Part shown: piece by piece, positions 46,564-56,813 of the stretch
Layout of the letters: each line of letters begins with the position of its first letter
Numbering within the stretch: position 1 is the stretch's first letter
DNA from: Pseudomonadota bacterium
GTDB taxonomy: Bacteria > Chloroflexota > Ktedonobacteria > Ktedonobacterales > JADMIN01
Direction of reading: 5' to 3'
NCBI GenBank assembly: GCA_021324535.1
Contig: JAJPIU010000130.1
Location: forward strand, 1 to 63,718
Length of the DNA: 63,718 nucleotides
Translations under genes and position numbers: made by a program
The notes under the pieces: generated by a model
Told to the model about the DNA's origin: nothing
Seen by the model: the letters and a program-made list of their open reading frames with translations, nothing else
Database searches by the model: none

Positions 46564-48498
46564 ATGGGTCGAAGAGGGTTGCGACTGGGTATTCGCGCGC
46601 AACTGACCCTTGTCGTGTTGCTAGGCGCGATTCTAAGCACCGCCGCGACACTGTTTATCGCCAATAGCGCCATCCAAACGTATGCGCTTCAACAGGCGCA
46701 GGCGCAGGAGCAAGGCAACGCCAAGATCGCGTTGTTGGTTCTGCGCACGGAGTATGGGCAAAATATTTCCATAAGCCCTGACGATCACTTGGTGGTTGAC
46801 TCCCCTGCGGTGGGGCAAGACCTTTCCAATGCGACAGCGCAAAACGACTACGGCAAGGTGGTGCTCAATGATAACAACGACTATGTGGATCAGGTACAGC
46901 AATTGATCGGCGGCGAGGTCAGCATTTATCAATGCGCCAGCCCCGATGGCACGCCGACCCCATGTGACCGCATCGCCACCACGTTCCGTGCGCCCAACTC
47001 AGGGTTCACAGGCGCACGCGAAACCGGTTCGCAGTTTCTTCTCGAAACCGCCATCGCTCAGCATATGGGGCTTGGCCCCAACCAGACGCCGCACGAATGG
47101 TCAGGGGTTGATACGCTCGACGGCAAGCAATATTACACCGATTATCAGCCACTCTTCGATCCACAGAGCAACGTGATTGGTGTCCTCTCTGTTGGGGTGC
47201 CGCTCGATACGGTGACAAACTTCCAGCAGACGACGACGATTGAGTTGTTGCTGTTGGGTCTGATCATCATGATCGCCGGTATCATCTTTGCCGTCCTCTT
47301 CGCTTCGGCCATCGTCAACACGCTTCAGCAGGCCGCACGCCAGGTGAGCGCCGCCTCAGCCCGCTTGAACGCCATCGCCGGACAGCAGGCTGGTGGCGCG
47401 CAACAGCAGGTCTGGGCGGTCAACTCGATCAACAAGGCGCTGCAAAACTTCGCCGAGATGACGCGCGATGTCTCGCGGCGCACCGACCAGCTCTCGCAGA
47501 TGGGCAACCAGGTCATTCAACGGCGCGTCGAGATTTCCCCCGTGCAGATTGATTCGATCCTGGCCTATATGACCCGCTCGGTGCGCGACATTAGCGTGGC
47601 CAGCCAGCAAGAGGCCGCGCAATATGAGCGCATGACCAGCGCTATGCAGGCGGTTATCGAGATTGCCGAGCAGGTGGCGGGCAACTCCGATCAGGTGACT
47701 GAGAGTGTGGAGCGCCTGGATCTGGTTATCGCCCAGTTGCAGCAGCTCGTCGGCGTGAGCCGCTCCAAGCAAGTGGTGGATGACGCCGAGGCGGCAAACG
47801 CCGAACTGGAAGCGCAGATGAACCTGAACGATATGCGTGGCGCACTCAGCGACCAGCCACGGCTGATGGGCGCGCGCGCCGCCGCATCTTCGGCCAGCAT
47901 GCGCAACGGCATGACCGGCTCCATGAATATGGGCCAAATGGGCAATATGGGCGCAGCGCAGATGCGCGGTTTGCCCCCTGGTCAAATAGGGCAGATGGGG
48001 CAAATGCAACTTGGCCAGTTTGGCGGCGTAGGGCAGGGATCGCAAGGAAACATGGGCCAGATGGAGACGGCGCAGTCCACCGGGAGGCTCAATATGCGTG
48101 GCGGCTATGGCGTGCCGCAGAACCAGCGTTACCCAATGAATGGCCAGCAAATGGGCGGCCAGGCGGGCGGGATGGGCCTTCCGCCGCTTGGCGCGAACCA
48201 GGGCGGCCAGGGCATGCGTGTCGGCGCGGGCATGGGCGTCGGCAGCAGCGGCAGCATGAATGGGCAGATGGGGCGTATGGGCCCATCTGGGCCGATAGGG
48301 CCGATGGGCGGCCAGGAACCCGGCCCAATGGGACGTATGCCATTTGACGACGATGGCGCCTACGGCCACTATGATCGCCCTGACCCCTACGACCGCTCCG
48401 GGTATCTCGGTTCGGGTGGCCCTGGCGGCGGGCAGGGGATGTCTGGCCCGTCGGCTCCCGGTGGGCCGGGCGCGCCACGCCGCCGCATGCGCCGGTAA
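46564..48498 (+). CDS. Cache-containing MCP-like receptor without signalling tip, with Met/Gly-rich tail
   Basis: A 644-residue membrane receptor. One membrane helix (about 10-35) leads to an external Cache-like domain (about 40-220; SPAVGQDLSN, then YTDYQPLFDPQSNVIGVLSVGVPLDTV), a second membrane helix (about 228-252), and a cytoplasmic coiled-coil with MCP-like repeats (about 255-420). The chemoreceptor hairpin tip (normally [21 protein letters not shown]) is absent. From about 440 to the end it is a low-complexity tail rich in Met, Gly and Gln (MGQMGNMG type), then Asp/Tyr/Pro and finally basic RRRMRR. AGAGGAAG is 6 bases before the ATG at 46564; 46558 is an alternative. Confidence 0.82.
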   Translation: MGRRGLRLGIRAQLTLVVLLGAILSTAATLFIANSAIQTYALQQAQAQEQGNAKIALLVLRTEYGQNISISPDDHLVVDSPAVGQDLSNATAQNDYGKVVLNDNNDYVDQVQQLIGGEVSIYQCASPDGTPTPCDRIATTFRAPNSGFTGARETGSQFLLETAIAQHMGLGPNQTPHEWSGVDTLDGKQYYTDYQPLFDPQSNVIGVLSVGVPLDTVTNFQQTTTIELLLLGLIIMIAGIIFAVLFASAIVNTLQQAARQVSAASARLNAIAGQQAGGAQQQVWAVNSINKALQNFAEMTRDVSRRTDQLSQMGNQVIQRRVEISPVQIDSILAYMTRSVRDISVASQQEAAQYERMTSAMQAVIEIAEQVAGNSDQVTESVERLDLVIAQLQQLVGVSRSKQVVDDAEAANAELEAQMNLNDMRGALSDQPRLMGARAAASSASMRNGMTGSMNMGQMGNMGAAQMRGLPPGQIGQMGQMQLGQFGGVGQGSQGNMGQMETAQSTGRLNMRGGYGVPQNQRYPMNGQQMGGQAGGMGLPPLGANQGGQGMRVGAGMGVGSSGSMNGQMGRMGPSGPIGPMGGQEPGPMGRMPFDDDGAYGHYDRPDPYDRSGYLGSGGPGGGQGMSGPSAPGGPGAPRRRMRR

Positions 48499-48552
48499 AC
48501 CAAATCACCAGGGCGCCATCGCTAGATGCCCTGCCCGCTCGGTGATTTCACT

Positions 48553-48592
48553 ACGAACTCGTCGGCGCCCGCTGGCGAGTTCGTGCTATACT
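48553..48592 (+). promoter_or_regulatory. Dyad overlapping an extended -10 promoter
   Basis: Arms ACGAACTCG (48553-48561) and CGAGTTCGT (48576-48584) form a perfect 9-bp inverted repeat. TGCTATACT (48584-48592) begins within the right arm. It lies 90 bases before the GTG of the cNMP-binding gene. It may be an operator for that gene or a terminator for the receptor gene. Confidence 0.5.
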
Positions 48593-48681
48593 GTGTGTAT
48601 TCTTTTCCGTCCTTTTTGCGTCTTGACTCTTGAGTCATGTGCTCACAGCGACATCCCAGTGGTGAAAGGTGGATAGCGTAG

Positions 48682-49119
48682 GTGTTCGAAGACGTCATTT
48701 CACAGGTGCCACTCTTCCAAAGCCTCACAAAGCGTGAGCTACAAGTGTTGGCCAATAACTGCCGCGAGCGCGAGTATCCCGCCGGGTCAGTGCTTCTGCG
48801 GCAGGGGGAGACCGGCGTTGGCCTGTTTATCATTACCAGCGGGCATGTGAATGTCACCCAGACCACGCCTGATGGCGAGACGCGCGAGCTTGGTTCTTTT
48901 GGGCGCGGCGACGTGCTGGGGGAGATGTCGTTGCTCGATGATCAACCCCGCACGGCGACCGTTGTTGCCAGCGAACCGACAACTGCTCTTGTCATTCCCG
49001 TCTGGGATTTCCGGGCGGCGCTACGTGAGTCGCCGGATATTGGCATCAAGCTGCTGACGGTGCTGAGCCGTCGTCTGCGTCGCGCTGAGGCGCAAACGCA
49101 CGAGCAAGCGCACAGCTAA
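48682..49119 (+). CDS. Stand-alone cyclic nucleotide-binding domain protein
   Basis: A 145-residue protein that is essentially one CRP-type cNMP-binding domain with no DNA-binding domain. The beta-roll shows PLFQSLTKRELQVLANNCRER, YPAGSVLLRQGETGVGLFIITSGHVNV and the phosphate cassette FGRGDVLGEMSLLDDQPRTATVVA, including the Glu and Arg that bind cyclic nucleotide. It ends with a short basic helix. GTG start. Placed at the end of the receptor/DUF4388 run, it could be the second-messenger reader of that pathway; that is inference. Confidence 0.88.
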   Translation: MFEDVISQVPLFQSLTKRELQVLANNCREREYPAGSVLLRQGETGVGLFIITSGHVNVTQTTPDGETRELGSFGRGDVLGEMSLLDDQPRTATVVASEPTTALVIPVWDFRAALRESPDIGIKLLTVLSRRLRRAEAQTHEQAHS

Positions 49120-49298
49120 TTTTCGAATGCGCTTCAATCGCCAGCATATGTTGGCGTTGGTCTACAACAGCCTACAACCCCTGCTTCCAGGCGCAACTGA
49201 TCCAGAACGCGCGTGGAGCGGGGGTTGCGCGCGTTCCAAAGCATCTCACCCGATTCCCGGAATCGAACGGGGACGCGGGCAAGTGAGGAGTCAAATGT
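49120..49298. other. tyrS leader region
   Basis: This 179-base gap contains a perfect AACGCGCG/CGCGCGTT stem (49208-49215 and 49230-49237) and a smaller GATTC/GAATC hairpin (49250-49262). I looked for a T-box, which often precedes tyrS, but found no specifier domain or T-box consensus. The ribosome site GAGGAG is 8 bases before the start. Confidence 0.35.
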
Positions 49299-50636
49299 AT
49301 GGCAAAGTCAGCGGTCAAGGAGCCAAAAACTCTCTCCACATCGCAACCAAAGCGACCGGAAGGCGATGTGATCGCCGCACTCGAGGCGCGTGGATTGATC
49401 AGCCAGATAACCGAGAGCAGCCTGCGCGAGGCTGCGCTGAATACACGCCTGACGGTCTACTGCGGGTTTGATCCGACGAAACCGAGCTTGCAGATCGGCA
49501 ATCTCGTGCCGGTGATCGTGCTGGCGCACTTCCAGCGTATGGGCCATCAGCCTATCCTGGTGGTGGGCGGCGGCACCGGTATGATCGGCGATCCCAGTGG
49601 CAAAGACAGCGAACGTGTGCTCCAGACGACCGAGCAAATACTGGCGAACGCCGAGCGTGTGCGCCAGCAGTTGTCGGGCTATCTCTCGTTCGAAGGGCCT
49701 AACGCGGCGATCATGGTGAATAATTACGATTGGCTGAACGCAATCTCATTGATCGAGTATCTGCGCGATGTGGGCAAGCATTTCAGTGTCAACGCGATGG
49801 TGGCGAAGGAGTCGGTCAGGGAGCGGTTCGAGAACCGAGAGCAGGGCATCTCCTACACAGAGTTTAGCTACATGATCCTGCAAGCGATTGACTACCGCCA
49901 TTTGTTTGACGTGTATGGATGCACGGTGCAGGTGGGGGGGAACGATCAATGGGGCAATCTCCTGTCGGGCGTTGATCTCATCCGCCGCACACGCGACGCA
50001 CACGTACACGCGCTGACTGCGCCGCTGATCACCTCGGCCACCGGCGCAAAGCTGGGCAAGAGCGAGAAAGGCGCGCTCTTCCTCGATCCGGAGATGACCA
50101 CGCCGTACGAGCTCTACCAATACTGGATCAACACCGACGACCGCGACGTGGGGCGTTACCTGCGCGTCTTCACGTTCCTGCCACTGGAAGAGATCGCCAA
50201 CCTGGAACGTGAACAGGCTGAGAACCCATCCAGCCGTGTGGCGCAGCGGCGGTTGGCGTTTGAGATTACACGGCTTGTGCATGGTGAGGCGGTGGCGCGC
50301 GGGGTGGCTGGCGTCTCACATGTGTTGTTTGGCGGTGGGATCGCCGACCTGACGCCCGATACGCTGCCTTACCTGGCGAGCGTTGTGCCCACCACGCCAA
50401 TTGCGGCGCAAGCCCTAGCCGCCGGTCTGCCACTGGTAGAGGCGTTGGTCACGGTGGGCGCGCAGCCATCACGCGGCGCGGCGCGGCGGCTGATCCAGCA
50501 GGGAGGACTCTACATCAATGAGCAACGCTGCGCCGACCCCGAACGCATATTGACGGCTGATGACGCGCTGTTTGGGCGCGCCATCCTCATCCGCATGGGC
50601 AAGAATAAGTATCATCTGCTGCTGGCGGAGGAGTGA
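49299..50636 (+). CDS. tyrS: Tyrosyl-tRNA synthetase
   Basis: A 445-residue class I synthetase that charges tRNA-Tyr. Tyr-pocket and nucleotide motifs include YCGFDPTKPSLQIGNL, GGGTGMIGDPSGK, VQVGGNDQWGN and the KMSKS equivalent GAKLGKS. The HIGH motif is QIGN: both His positions are changed, the second to the common Asn and the first to Gln, which is unusual. A C-terminal S4 domain (VGAQPSRGAARRLIQQGGLYIN) follows. An N-terminal basic extension of about 20 residues precedes the fold. Length is otherwise normal. Confidence 0.96.
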   Translation: MAKSAVKEPKTLSTSQPKRPEGDVIAALEARGLISQITESSLREAALNTRLTVYCGFDPTKPSLQIGNLVPVIVLAHFQRMGHQPILVVGGGTGMIGDPSGKDSERVLQTTEQILANAERVRQQLSGYLSFEGPNAAIMVNNYDWLNAISLIEYLRDVGKHFSVNAMVAKESVRERFENREQGISYTEFSYMILQAIDYRHLFDVYGCTVQVGGNDQWGNLLSGVDLIRRTRDAHVHALTAPLITSATGAKLGKSEKGALFLDPEMTTPYELYQYWINTDDRDVGRYLRVFTFLPLEEIANLEREQAENPSSRVAQRRLAFEITRLVHGEAVARGVAGVSHVLFGGGIADLTPDTLPYLASVVPTTPIAAQALAAGLPLVEALVTVGAQPSRGAARRLIQQGGLYINEQRCADPERILTADDALFGRAILIRMGKNKYHLLLAEE

Positions 50637-50657
50637 TGGCGCGTGTTCGCCAGGAGG

Positions 50658-51047
50658 CTATTGCCGCCGGAGGGCGATAGCCTCCACCTCCACCAGCGCG
50701 CCTTTGGGCAACTCGGCCACAGCGACAGTTGAGCGGGCTGGCGGATCGCCTGTGAAGAACTCGGCGTAGACGCCGTTCATCGCTGCGAAGTTTCCCATGT
50801 TAGTGAGAAACACCGTCGTCTTGACAACATCCGCCAGTGAGCTACCGCCAGCCTGCAAGACCGCGCTGAGGTTTTCGAGCGCACGGCGTGTTTGTGTCTG
50901 CACATCGTCGCCCTGCAACTCTCCGCTGGCAGGGTCAAGCGCCACCTGGCCTGAAGCGAACAGCAGGTTCCCTGCCGCTATCGCCTGGCTATAGGGGCCG
51001 ATGGCCGCTGGGGCCTCTGTCGTCGAGACTCGTTCACGATCCGCCAT
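50658..51047 (-). CDS. ridA: RidA family enamine/imine deaminase
   Basis: A 129-residue member of the RidA (YjgF/YER057c/UK114) family, which hydrolyses reactive 2-aminoacrylate and related imines. The signature GPYSQAIAAGNLLFASGQVALDP is at the N-terminus, and the catalytic Arg is in PPARSTVAVAELPKGALVEVEAIA. AAGGGAG stands before the ATG at 51047; the frame extends to 51065 without a better start. It is convergent with tyrS, 21 bases apart. Confidence 0.95.
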   Translation of the reverse strand: MADRERVSTTEAPAAIGPYSQAIAAGNLLFASGQVALDPASGELQGDDVQTQTRRALENLSAVLQAGGSSLADVVKTTVFLTNMGNFAAMNGVYAEFFTGDPPARSTVAVAELPKGALVEVEAIALRRQ

Positions 51048-51134
51048 GATCGCCGCTCCCTTCATTAGTAATACGAATGATTCGGAAGACAGACCAAAAA
51101 AGAAGCCGCTGTGCAGCGGCGGAACGCTCGATGT

Positions 51135-51434
51135 TTACATCTGTTCGGAACGAATAAGAAAGCTGCCGACGCTCGATGACTCCGCCATGCGATTGAGCAT
51201 GCGGACGGCGCGCGCATGCTGGGGGTGTCGCCCGAAGCGGTGCAGCGCCGCCTCGTCGGCCAGCTCAATCACCAGCATGGCATGGCGATAGTCGGGTGTG
51301 TTGTTGACTCCATAACGAATGCGCTGCACACCGGGAATCTCGAAGAGCAGAGCGCGCACGTCGGTCAGAGAGCGATCAATCGTTGCGCGCGAGATGTCCG
51401 GCTTGAATCGTATGATGACTTCGTGTCTGATCAT
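51135..51434 (-). CDS. Dabb (stress-responsive alpha-beta barrel) domain protein
   Basis: A 99-residue one-domain protein with the Dabb pattern: IRHEVIIRFKPDISRATIDRSLTDVRALLFEIPGVQ, then YRHAMLVIELADEAALHRFGRHPQHARAV, the last part being the family's conserved His-Pro-x-His segment. Dabb proteins dimerise to form a barrel; some are plant stress proteins or polyketide cyclases, and bacterial roles are mostly unknown. It lies between the phosphotransferase and ridA on the same strand. Confidence 0.9.
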   Translation of the reverse strand: MIRHEVIIRFKPDISRATIDRSLTDVRALLFEIPGVQRIRYGVNNTPDYRHAMLVIELADEAALHRFGRHPQHARAVRMLNRMAESSSVGSFLIRSEQM

Positions 51435-51561
51435 ACAGGGTGGTATGTCACTTTCTCTGCTGCCTCCACTGACGCCATCTGCCAGGGGATACCTAGCAAC
51501 AATCGTAGCGTGTAGCCCACCGTTCAGGCAAGAGTACCGGCGGCGCCAAAAGCCGCATGAA

Positions 51562-52637
51562 CTATGTCAATTGTACCTCGTCCCGGCAGACGGCCAGCGC
51601 CCGCGCTGCCAATGATGGAATGCCGCGATCCAGTGTCGCGAAGAAGGGATCGTCGGTCGTGCCCGCCAGATGGCGCTTGTAGCTGCCTTCCAGCAAGATC
51701 GCCAGCTTCCAGATCGCCAGGGCCACATAGAACGCCACATGCTCCATGCGCCGCCCCGTGCGTTCGGCGTAGCGTTGGGTGAGTTGCGCGCGCGTCAGGA
51801 AGCCCGGCTGCTCCGTCACGCGCCAGGCGTCGTCGCCAAGCGCGCCAAAATCGGGATCGCCCGGTTCGCGCCAGAACGAGAGTAGATAGCCAACGTCGGC
51901 CAGCGGATCGCCAAGCGTCGCCATCTCCCAATCTACCACCGCCAGGATGCGCGCGGGTGGCTCAGGCGCGAACATCGCGTTATCGAGCCGGTAGTCGCCA
52001 TGCACGATGGTGGCCGGGCCGGATTCCGGCATATTGGCTTGCAGCCAGGCCGTCACGGCGTCGAGGTCGGGCAGGGGGCGTGTGCGCGAGGCGTCGAGCT
52101 GGCCTATCCAGCGGCGCAACTGGCGTTCGATATAGCCCTGCGGCTTGCCGAAGTCGCCCAGACCAATCGCCTGCCAATCCACAGCATGCAGATCGGCCAG
52201 TCGGTCGATCAGCTCTTCGCTCAGTCCGCCGCACGCTTCGGGCGTATCAAAGGCAGACGGCAGCTTTGCGCGGATCACAATGCCTGGCACGCGCTCCATC
52301 AGATAAAATGGCGCGCCAATCACACTCTCGTCCGCGCAATAGAGCACAGGACGAGGTACGGGAAAACTCGTTTGGGCAAGCGCGCTGATGGCCCGGTACT
52401 CGCGTCCGACATCGTGCGCGGTTGGCAACAGCGGCCCGCGCGGCGGACGCCGCAAGACATACTGCTCATCGCCGCGCATGACGTAAAACGTCTCGTTGGA
52501 GTGGCCGCCGCGAATGCGTTCGACTGTGATGGGTATATCGCCGCCGGATAGTTCCCTCGCGAGATAGGTTTGCAACGCCTGTGGGTCTACCAGGGGTGGG
52601 AGCGACTGCTGCGCTGGTTGTGTCGTCGGTTGTTCGC

Positions 52638-52641
<4 letters not shown>
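51562..52641 (-). CDS. APH-fold kinase, ACAD10/11-type phosphotransferase
   Basis: A 359-residue kinase of the aminoglycoside phosphotransferase fold. The N-lobe has RIRGGHSNETFYV and QYVLRRPP with the nucleotide-binding Lys/Arg region. The catalytic loop is IVHGDYRLDNAMF with the Asp base, and the metal-binding Asp is in AVVDWEMATLGDPLADVGYLL. This subtype is the one fused to acyl-CoA dehydrogenase in animal ACAD10 and ACAD11, which phosphorylate 4-hydroxyacyl-CoA. Here it overlaps the adjacent dehydrogenase gene by 4 bases, so the pair should be co-translated. Confidence 0.92.
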
Positions 52642-53882
<1,241 letters not shown>

Positions 53883-54050
53883 CGGCGACGCCTTTCTTGG
53901 GTATAGTGTGTGAATGGGGCAGGCGCCTCAAGCCGCGCCTAGAGGCTTGCGCTTCAGCCACGAAGGCCGCCTGCGCGGCCTGTAGTAGGGCAACGCATCT
54001 GCCGCTGGCTGTATTCGACAGCATGGGAGGGCGTTCGTCAAGGGAGTGTC
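53883..54050. repeat. GC palindrome in a gene gap
   Basis: Within this gap, 53965-53980 reads GGCCGC-CTGC-GCGGCC, a 6-bp stem with a 4-base loop, flanked by GCCACGAA and TGTAGTAGG. On the minus strand this reads CTACA then GCCGC/GCGGC arms, similar in layout to the repeats at 23.1 and 27.6 kb. It lies between the pnkp 3' end and the acyl-CoA dehydrogenase start, both on the minus strand. Confidence 0.45.
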
Positions 54051-56750
54051 TTACAGCCGTGGATCAACCGGCTCGCTTTCCAGCGCCAGCACACCAAACA
54101 CCGCCTGATGCGTGCGCCAGAGTGGTTCGCCGCGTGTGAAGCGTTCCAGCGCCTCCACACCCAGCGCGAACTCACGGAGGGCCAGCGTGCGTTTGGCGCT
54201 CAGCCCCCGTCGCTTCAATCGCACGAGGTTGGCCGGTTCAGTGTAGTCTGGCCCGTAGATGATGCGCAGGTACTCACGCCCACGACACTTCACCGCAGGC
54301 TGCGCCCAACCCTTTGGCCCGCGTAACAGAAACGACGACGGCTTGACCACCATTCCCTCGCCGCCGTTCGCTGTTAGCTCCTCCCACCAGGCTATCACGG
54401 TGGCGCACTCAGCCTCGTCGGCGAGCGTCGCCAGCCGGTAGCGCGTCGCCATAAACAATGTATCCGCCTCGGCCAGCCGTGCCAGTTCGCGCATATGCCA
54501 TTCGTGGTCGCGGTCGAGATACGTTTTTCCTTCGGTCGCCAGCAGATGAAACGGCGCAATGCGTAGCCCATCAAGCCCTTCGGTGGGCCAGCAGTAGCGT
54601 CCATACGCTTCGGCATAGCGCGCAAGGTTTTCCGCGCGGGTTGTCAGCCTCTCCGCTAGCGCCGCCAGTTGCTCACGCTCCGTAGTGGGCGTCTGCCCAT
54701 CATTGGCTGGCAAGCGATCAATCGCCTGCTGTGTCACCTCGCTTGCCATCTCCAGCGCCGCCTGCCCTGCCGCAGCGACGGGCGCATACTGCGTGCGCAG
54801 CAAGCCCTGCGCCTTGGCGCTCCACGGCAGGATCTCGGCGTCCAGGCAGACCCAATCGGTGGCGAAGCGATCCCACCAGCCAGCGGCGGTGAGCGCGTCG
54901 CTCAGGCGAGTAATCAAGGCGTGGTCGAGTGTGTCGTCATCGAAGAAACGCCTGCCGGTGCGCGTATAGCATGCCCCCGGCGCCGTGCCTGCGTCCGCGC
55001 CAAAACGACGATGCGCGGTAGCTTCATCGCGACAAAGCACCAACACGGCACGGCTGCCCATGTGCTTTTCTTCGCAGATCACCTGCGTGGCGCCCTGCTG
55101 GCGATAATAGCCCAACGCCTCCTCCGGGCGTTCCAGCCAGCCATCGCGCGGTGAGGTCTCGCTGGGCGACATGGTGGGCGGCAGGTAGATCAGCCAGCGC
55201 GGATCGAGCGCAAAGCGGCTCATGGCTTCGAGCGCAGCCGCCGCGCGATCCTCCTCGATGATCACCTTGCCCATGAGCCGCGTCGGGATGATCTGCTTGC
55301 CCAGCACGTCTTCGATGCGCAGCAGCGTATCAACCGCGCCTGCGGATATACCTGTGGATGCGCCTGTCTCATCTTCCACCGGCCCGGTGCCCATCGCCGC
55401 CGGCTGCCCAGGCGTGGCCCCCATCGCGGTTCCAAGCGGGCGCTTTGGCTCGGCGTACATGCGGCGCGCAGGCACGCTGACCGTCTCGCGTTCGGGCCAG
55501 CGTAGTGCGGTGAGTTTGCCGCTGTACACACAGCCTGTATCAATGTTAATCGTGTTGTTGAACCAGACGGCTTCTGGCACGGGCGTGTGACCATAGACGA
55601 CAGAGGCGCTGCCGCGATAGTCAGCCGCCCAGTTGGCGCGCACCGGCAGGCCAAATTCATCGGTCTCGCCGGTTGTCTCGCCATAGAGCGCAAACTCGCG
55701 CACACGGCCCGATGCGCGCATCTGATACGCCTCTTTCATTCCGGCATGGGCCACCACCAGCGCGCCGTCATCCAGCACAAGATGCGAGACCAGGCTCTCG
55801 ATAAACGCAATGTAGGTGCGTTTCCAGGCGTCACGTTCGCTCTTTGGCAGCGCATTGATTTGATCAAGACTATCCTGTAGTCCGTGGCTGATCTTCACCT
55901 GGCGCCCGCTGAGCGCGCGTTGCAGCTTCACATCATGGTTCCCCGGCACGCAAAACGCCCGCCCCGCCGCCACCATTCGCCGTGCCAACGTGACCACCTC
56001 CACCACACCCGGCCCACGATCCACCAGATCGCCGACGAAGATCAGCCGCCGTCCATCGGGATGGCGCAGGCCACGCTCAGGCTGCTCAGCGTCGTCCTGG
56101 TAGCCAAGCATGCCAAGCAACTCGCGCAGTTCTTCGTAGCAGCCATGCACATCACCGATGATGTCGAACGGGCCATGTTCGTCGCGCTTATCGCTGTAGA
56201 GCGGAACACGCTCGATGCGCACTGCGTCTACCTCGGCGGGCGAGCGTAGAAGGTACACCTGCCGGAAGCCTTCGCGCGCCAGGCCATGTAGCCCACGGCG
56301 GAGCGCCTGGATATGGTTGCGCACGACATGCGCGCCAAACTGGCGGTCGGGTCGGCTGGCGTTACGTTCCTGACTGATGCGCTCGTCAATATCGAAGACA
56401 ATGGCTATGGGCAGCACGTCATGTGCGCGGGCGATGTGAACGAGCGGGGCGCGATCCTGTGGCTTGACGTTTGTGGCATCCACGACGACGAGCCGCCCCA
56501 ACGCCAGCCGCAAGCCGGCGATATGGTGAAGCGCATCGAACGCCGCGTGCGTGACGGTTTGGTCGTTGGGATCATCCCCCACCACGCCGCGATAGGCGTC
56601 GGAACTCAACACCTCAGTGGGCAGGAAGTGGCGCGCGGCAAAGGTACTTTTGCCGGAGCCAGAGGCGCCGATCAGCGCGACCAGGCACAGCTTGGGGATG
56701 GTGATGAGCCGCTCTCTGCTTCCGCTCTGCGTCTCCCTCGTGTCTGCCAT
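54051..56750 (-). CDS. pnkp: Bacterial RNA-repair polynucleotide kinase-phosphatase-ligase
   Basis: An 899-residue three-domain enzyme. The N-terminal kinase has P-loop GASGSGKST and phosphorylates 5'-OH RNA ends. The central calcineurin-type 2',3'-phosphatase has DIIGDVHGCYEEL, VGDLVDRGPG and GNHDVKL. The C-terminal adenylyltransferase (ligase) domain has the lysine motif EEKHMGSRAV. In other bacteria Pnkp works with the methyltransferase Hen1 to repair cleaved tRNA; no hen1 gene is in the window. The ATG at 56750 is chosen because an extended -10 (56812 to 56804) and the upstream terminator lie inside the longer frame. Confidence 0.93.
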   Translation of the reverse strand: MADTRETQSGSRERLITIPKLCLVALIGASGSGKSTFAARHFLPTEVLSSDAYRGVVGDDPNDQTVTHAAFDALHHIAGLRLALGRLVVVDATNVKPQDRAPLVHIARAHDVLPIAIVFDIDERISQERNASRPDRQFGAHVVRNHIQALRRGLHGLAREGFRQVYLLRSPAEVDAVRIERVPLYSDKRDEHGPFDIIGDVHGCYEELRELLGMLGYQDDAEQPERGLRHPDGRRLIFVGDLVDRGPGVVEVVTLARRMVAAGRAFCVPGNHDVKLQRALSGRQVKISHGLQDSLDQINALPKSERDAWKRTYIAFIESLVSHLVLDDGALVVAHAGMKEAYQMRASGRVREFALYGETTGETDEFGLPVRANWAADYRGSASVVYGHTPVPEAVWFNNTINIDTGCVYSGKLTALRWPERETVSVPARRMYAEPKRPLGTAMGATPGQPAAMGTGPVEDETGASTGISAGAVDTLLRIEDVLGKQIIPTRLMGKVIIEEDRAAAALEAMSRFALDPRWLIYLPPTMSPSETSPRDGWLERPEEALGYYRQQGATQVICEEKHMGSRAVLVLCRDEATAHRRFGADAGTAPGACYTRTGRRFFDDDTLDHALITRLSDALTAAGWWDRFATDWVCLDAEILPWSAKAQGLLRTQYAPVAAAGQAALEMASEVTQQAIDRLPANDGQTPTTEREQLAALAERLTTRAENLARYAEAYGRYCWPTEGLDGLRIAPFHLLATEGKTYLDRDHEWHMRELARLAEADTLFMATRYRLATLADEAECATVIAWWEELTANGGEGMVVKPSSFLLRGPKGWAQPAVKCRGREYLRIIYGPDYTEPANLVRLKRRGLSAKRTLALREFALGVEALERFTRGEPLWRTHQAVFGVLALESEPVDPRL

Positions 56751-56803
56751 GCCCACTCTCCGCCGCTGCTCTTCCGCCCTGCTCGCATCTTCCTGGCTGT
56801 CAT

Positions 56804-56812
56804 AGTATAGCA
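56804..56812 (-). promoter_or_regulatory. Extended -10 promoter element of pnkp
   Basis: The minus strand reads TGCTATACT directly after the terminator of the preceding gene, giving a leader of about 46 bases to the ATG at 56750. No clear -35, whose place would fall inside the terminator stem. Confidence 0.5.
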
Positions 56813-56813
56813 T

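Noticed and set aside
47356..48369. Large His/Leu/Arg-rich minus-strand frame opposite the receptor tail
   Set aside because: It mirrors the Met/Gly repeat region of the receptor; the repetitive codons cause the open frame.
49120..49298. T-box leader before tyrS
   Set aside because: No T-box consensus or specifier loop is recognisable; only generic GC stems are present.
49240..49300. tRNA T-arm-like sequence on the minus strand (GTTCGATTCC) upstream of tyrS
   Set aside because: No D-arm, anticodon arm, acceptor pairing or CCA could be fitted around it.
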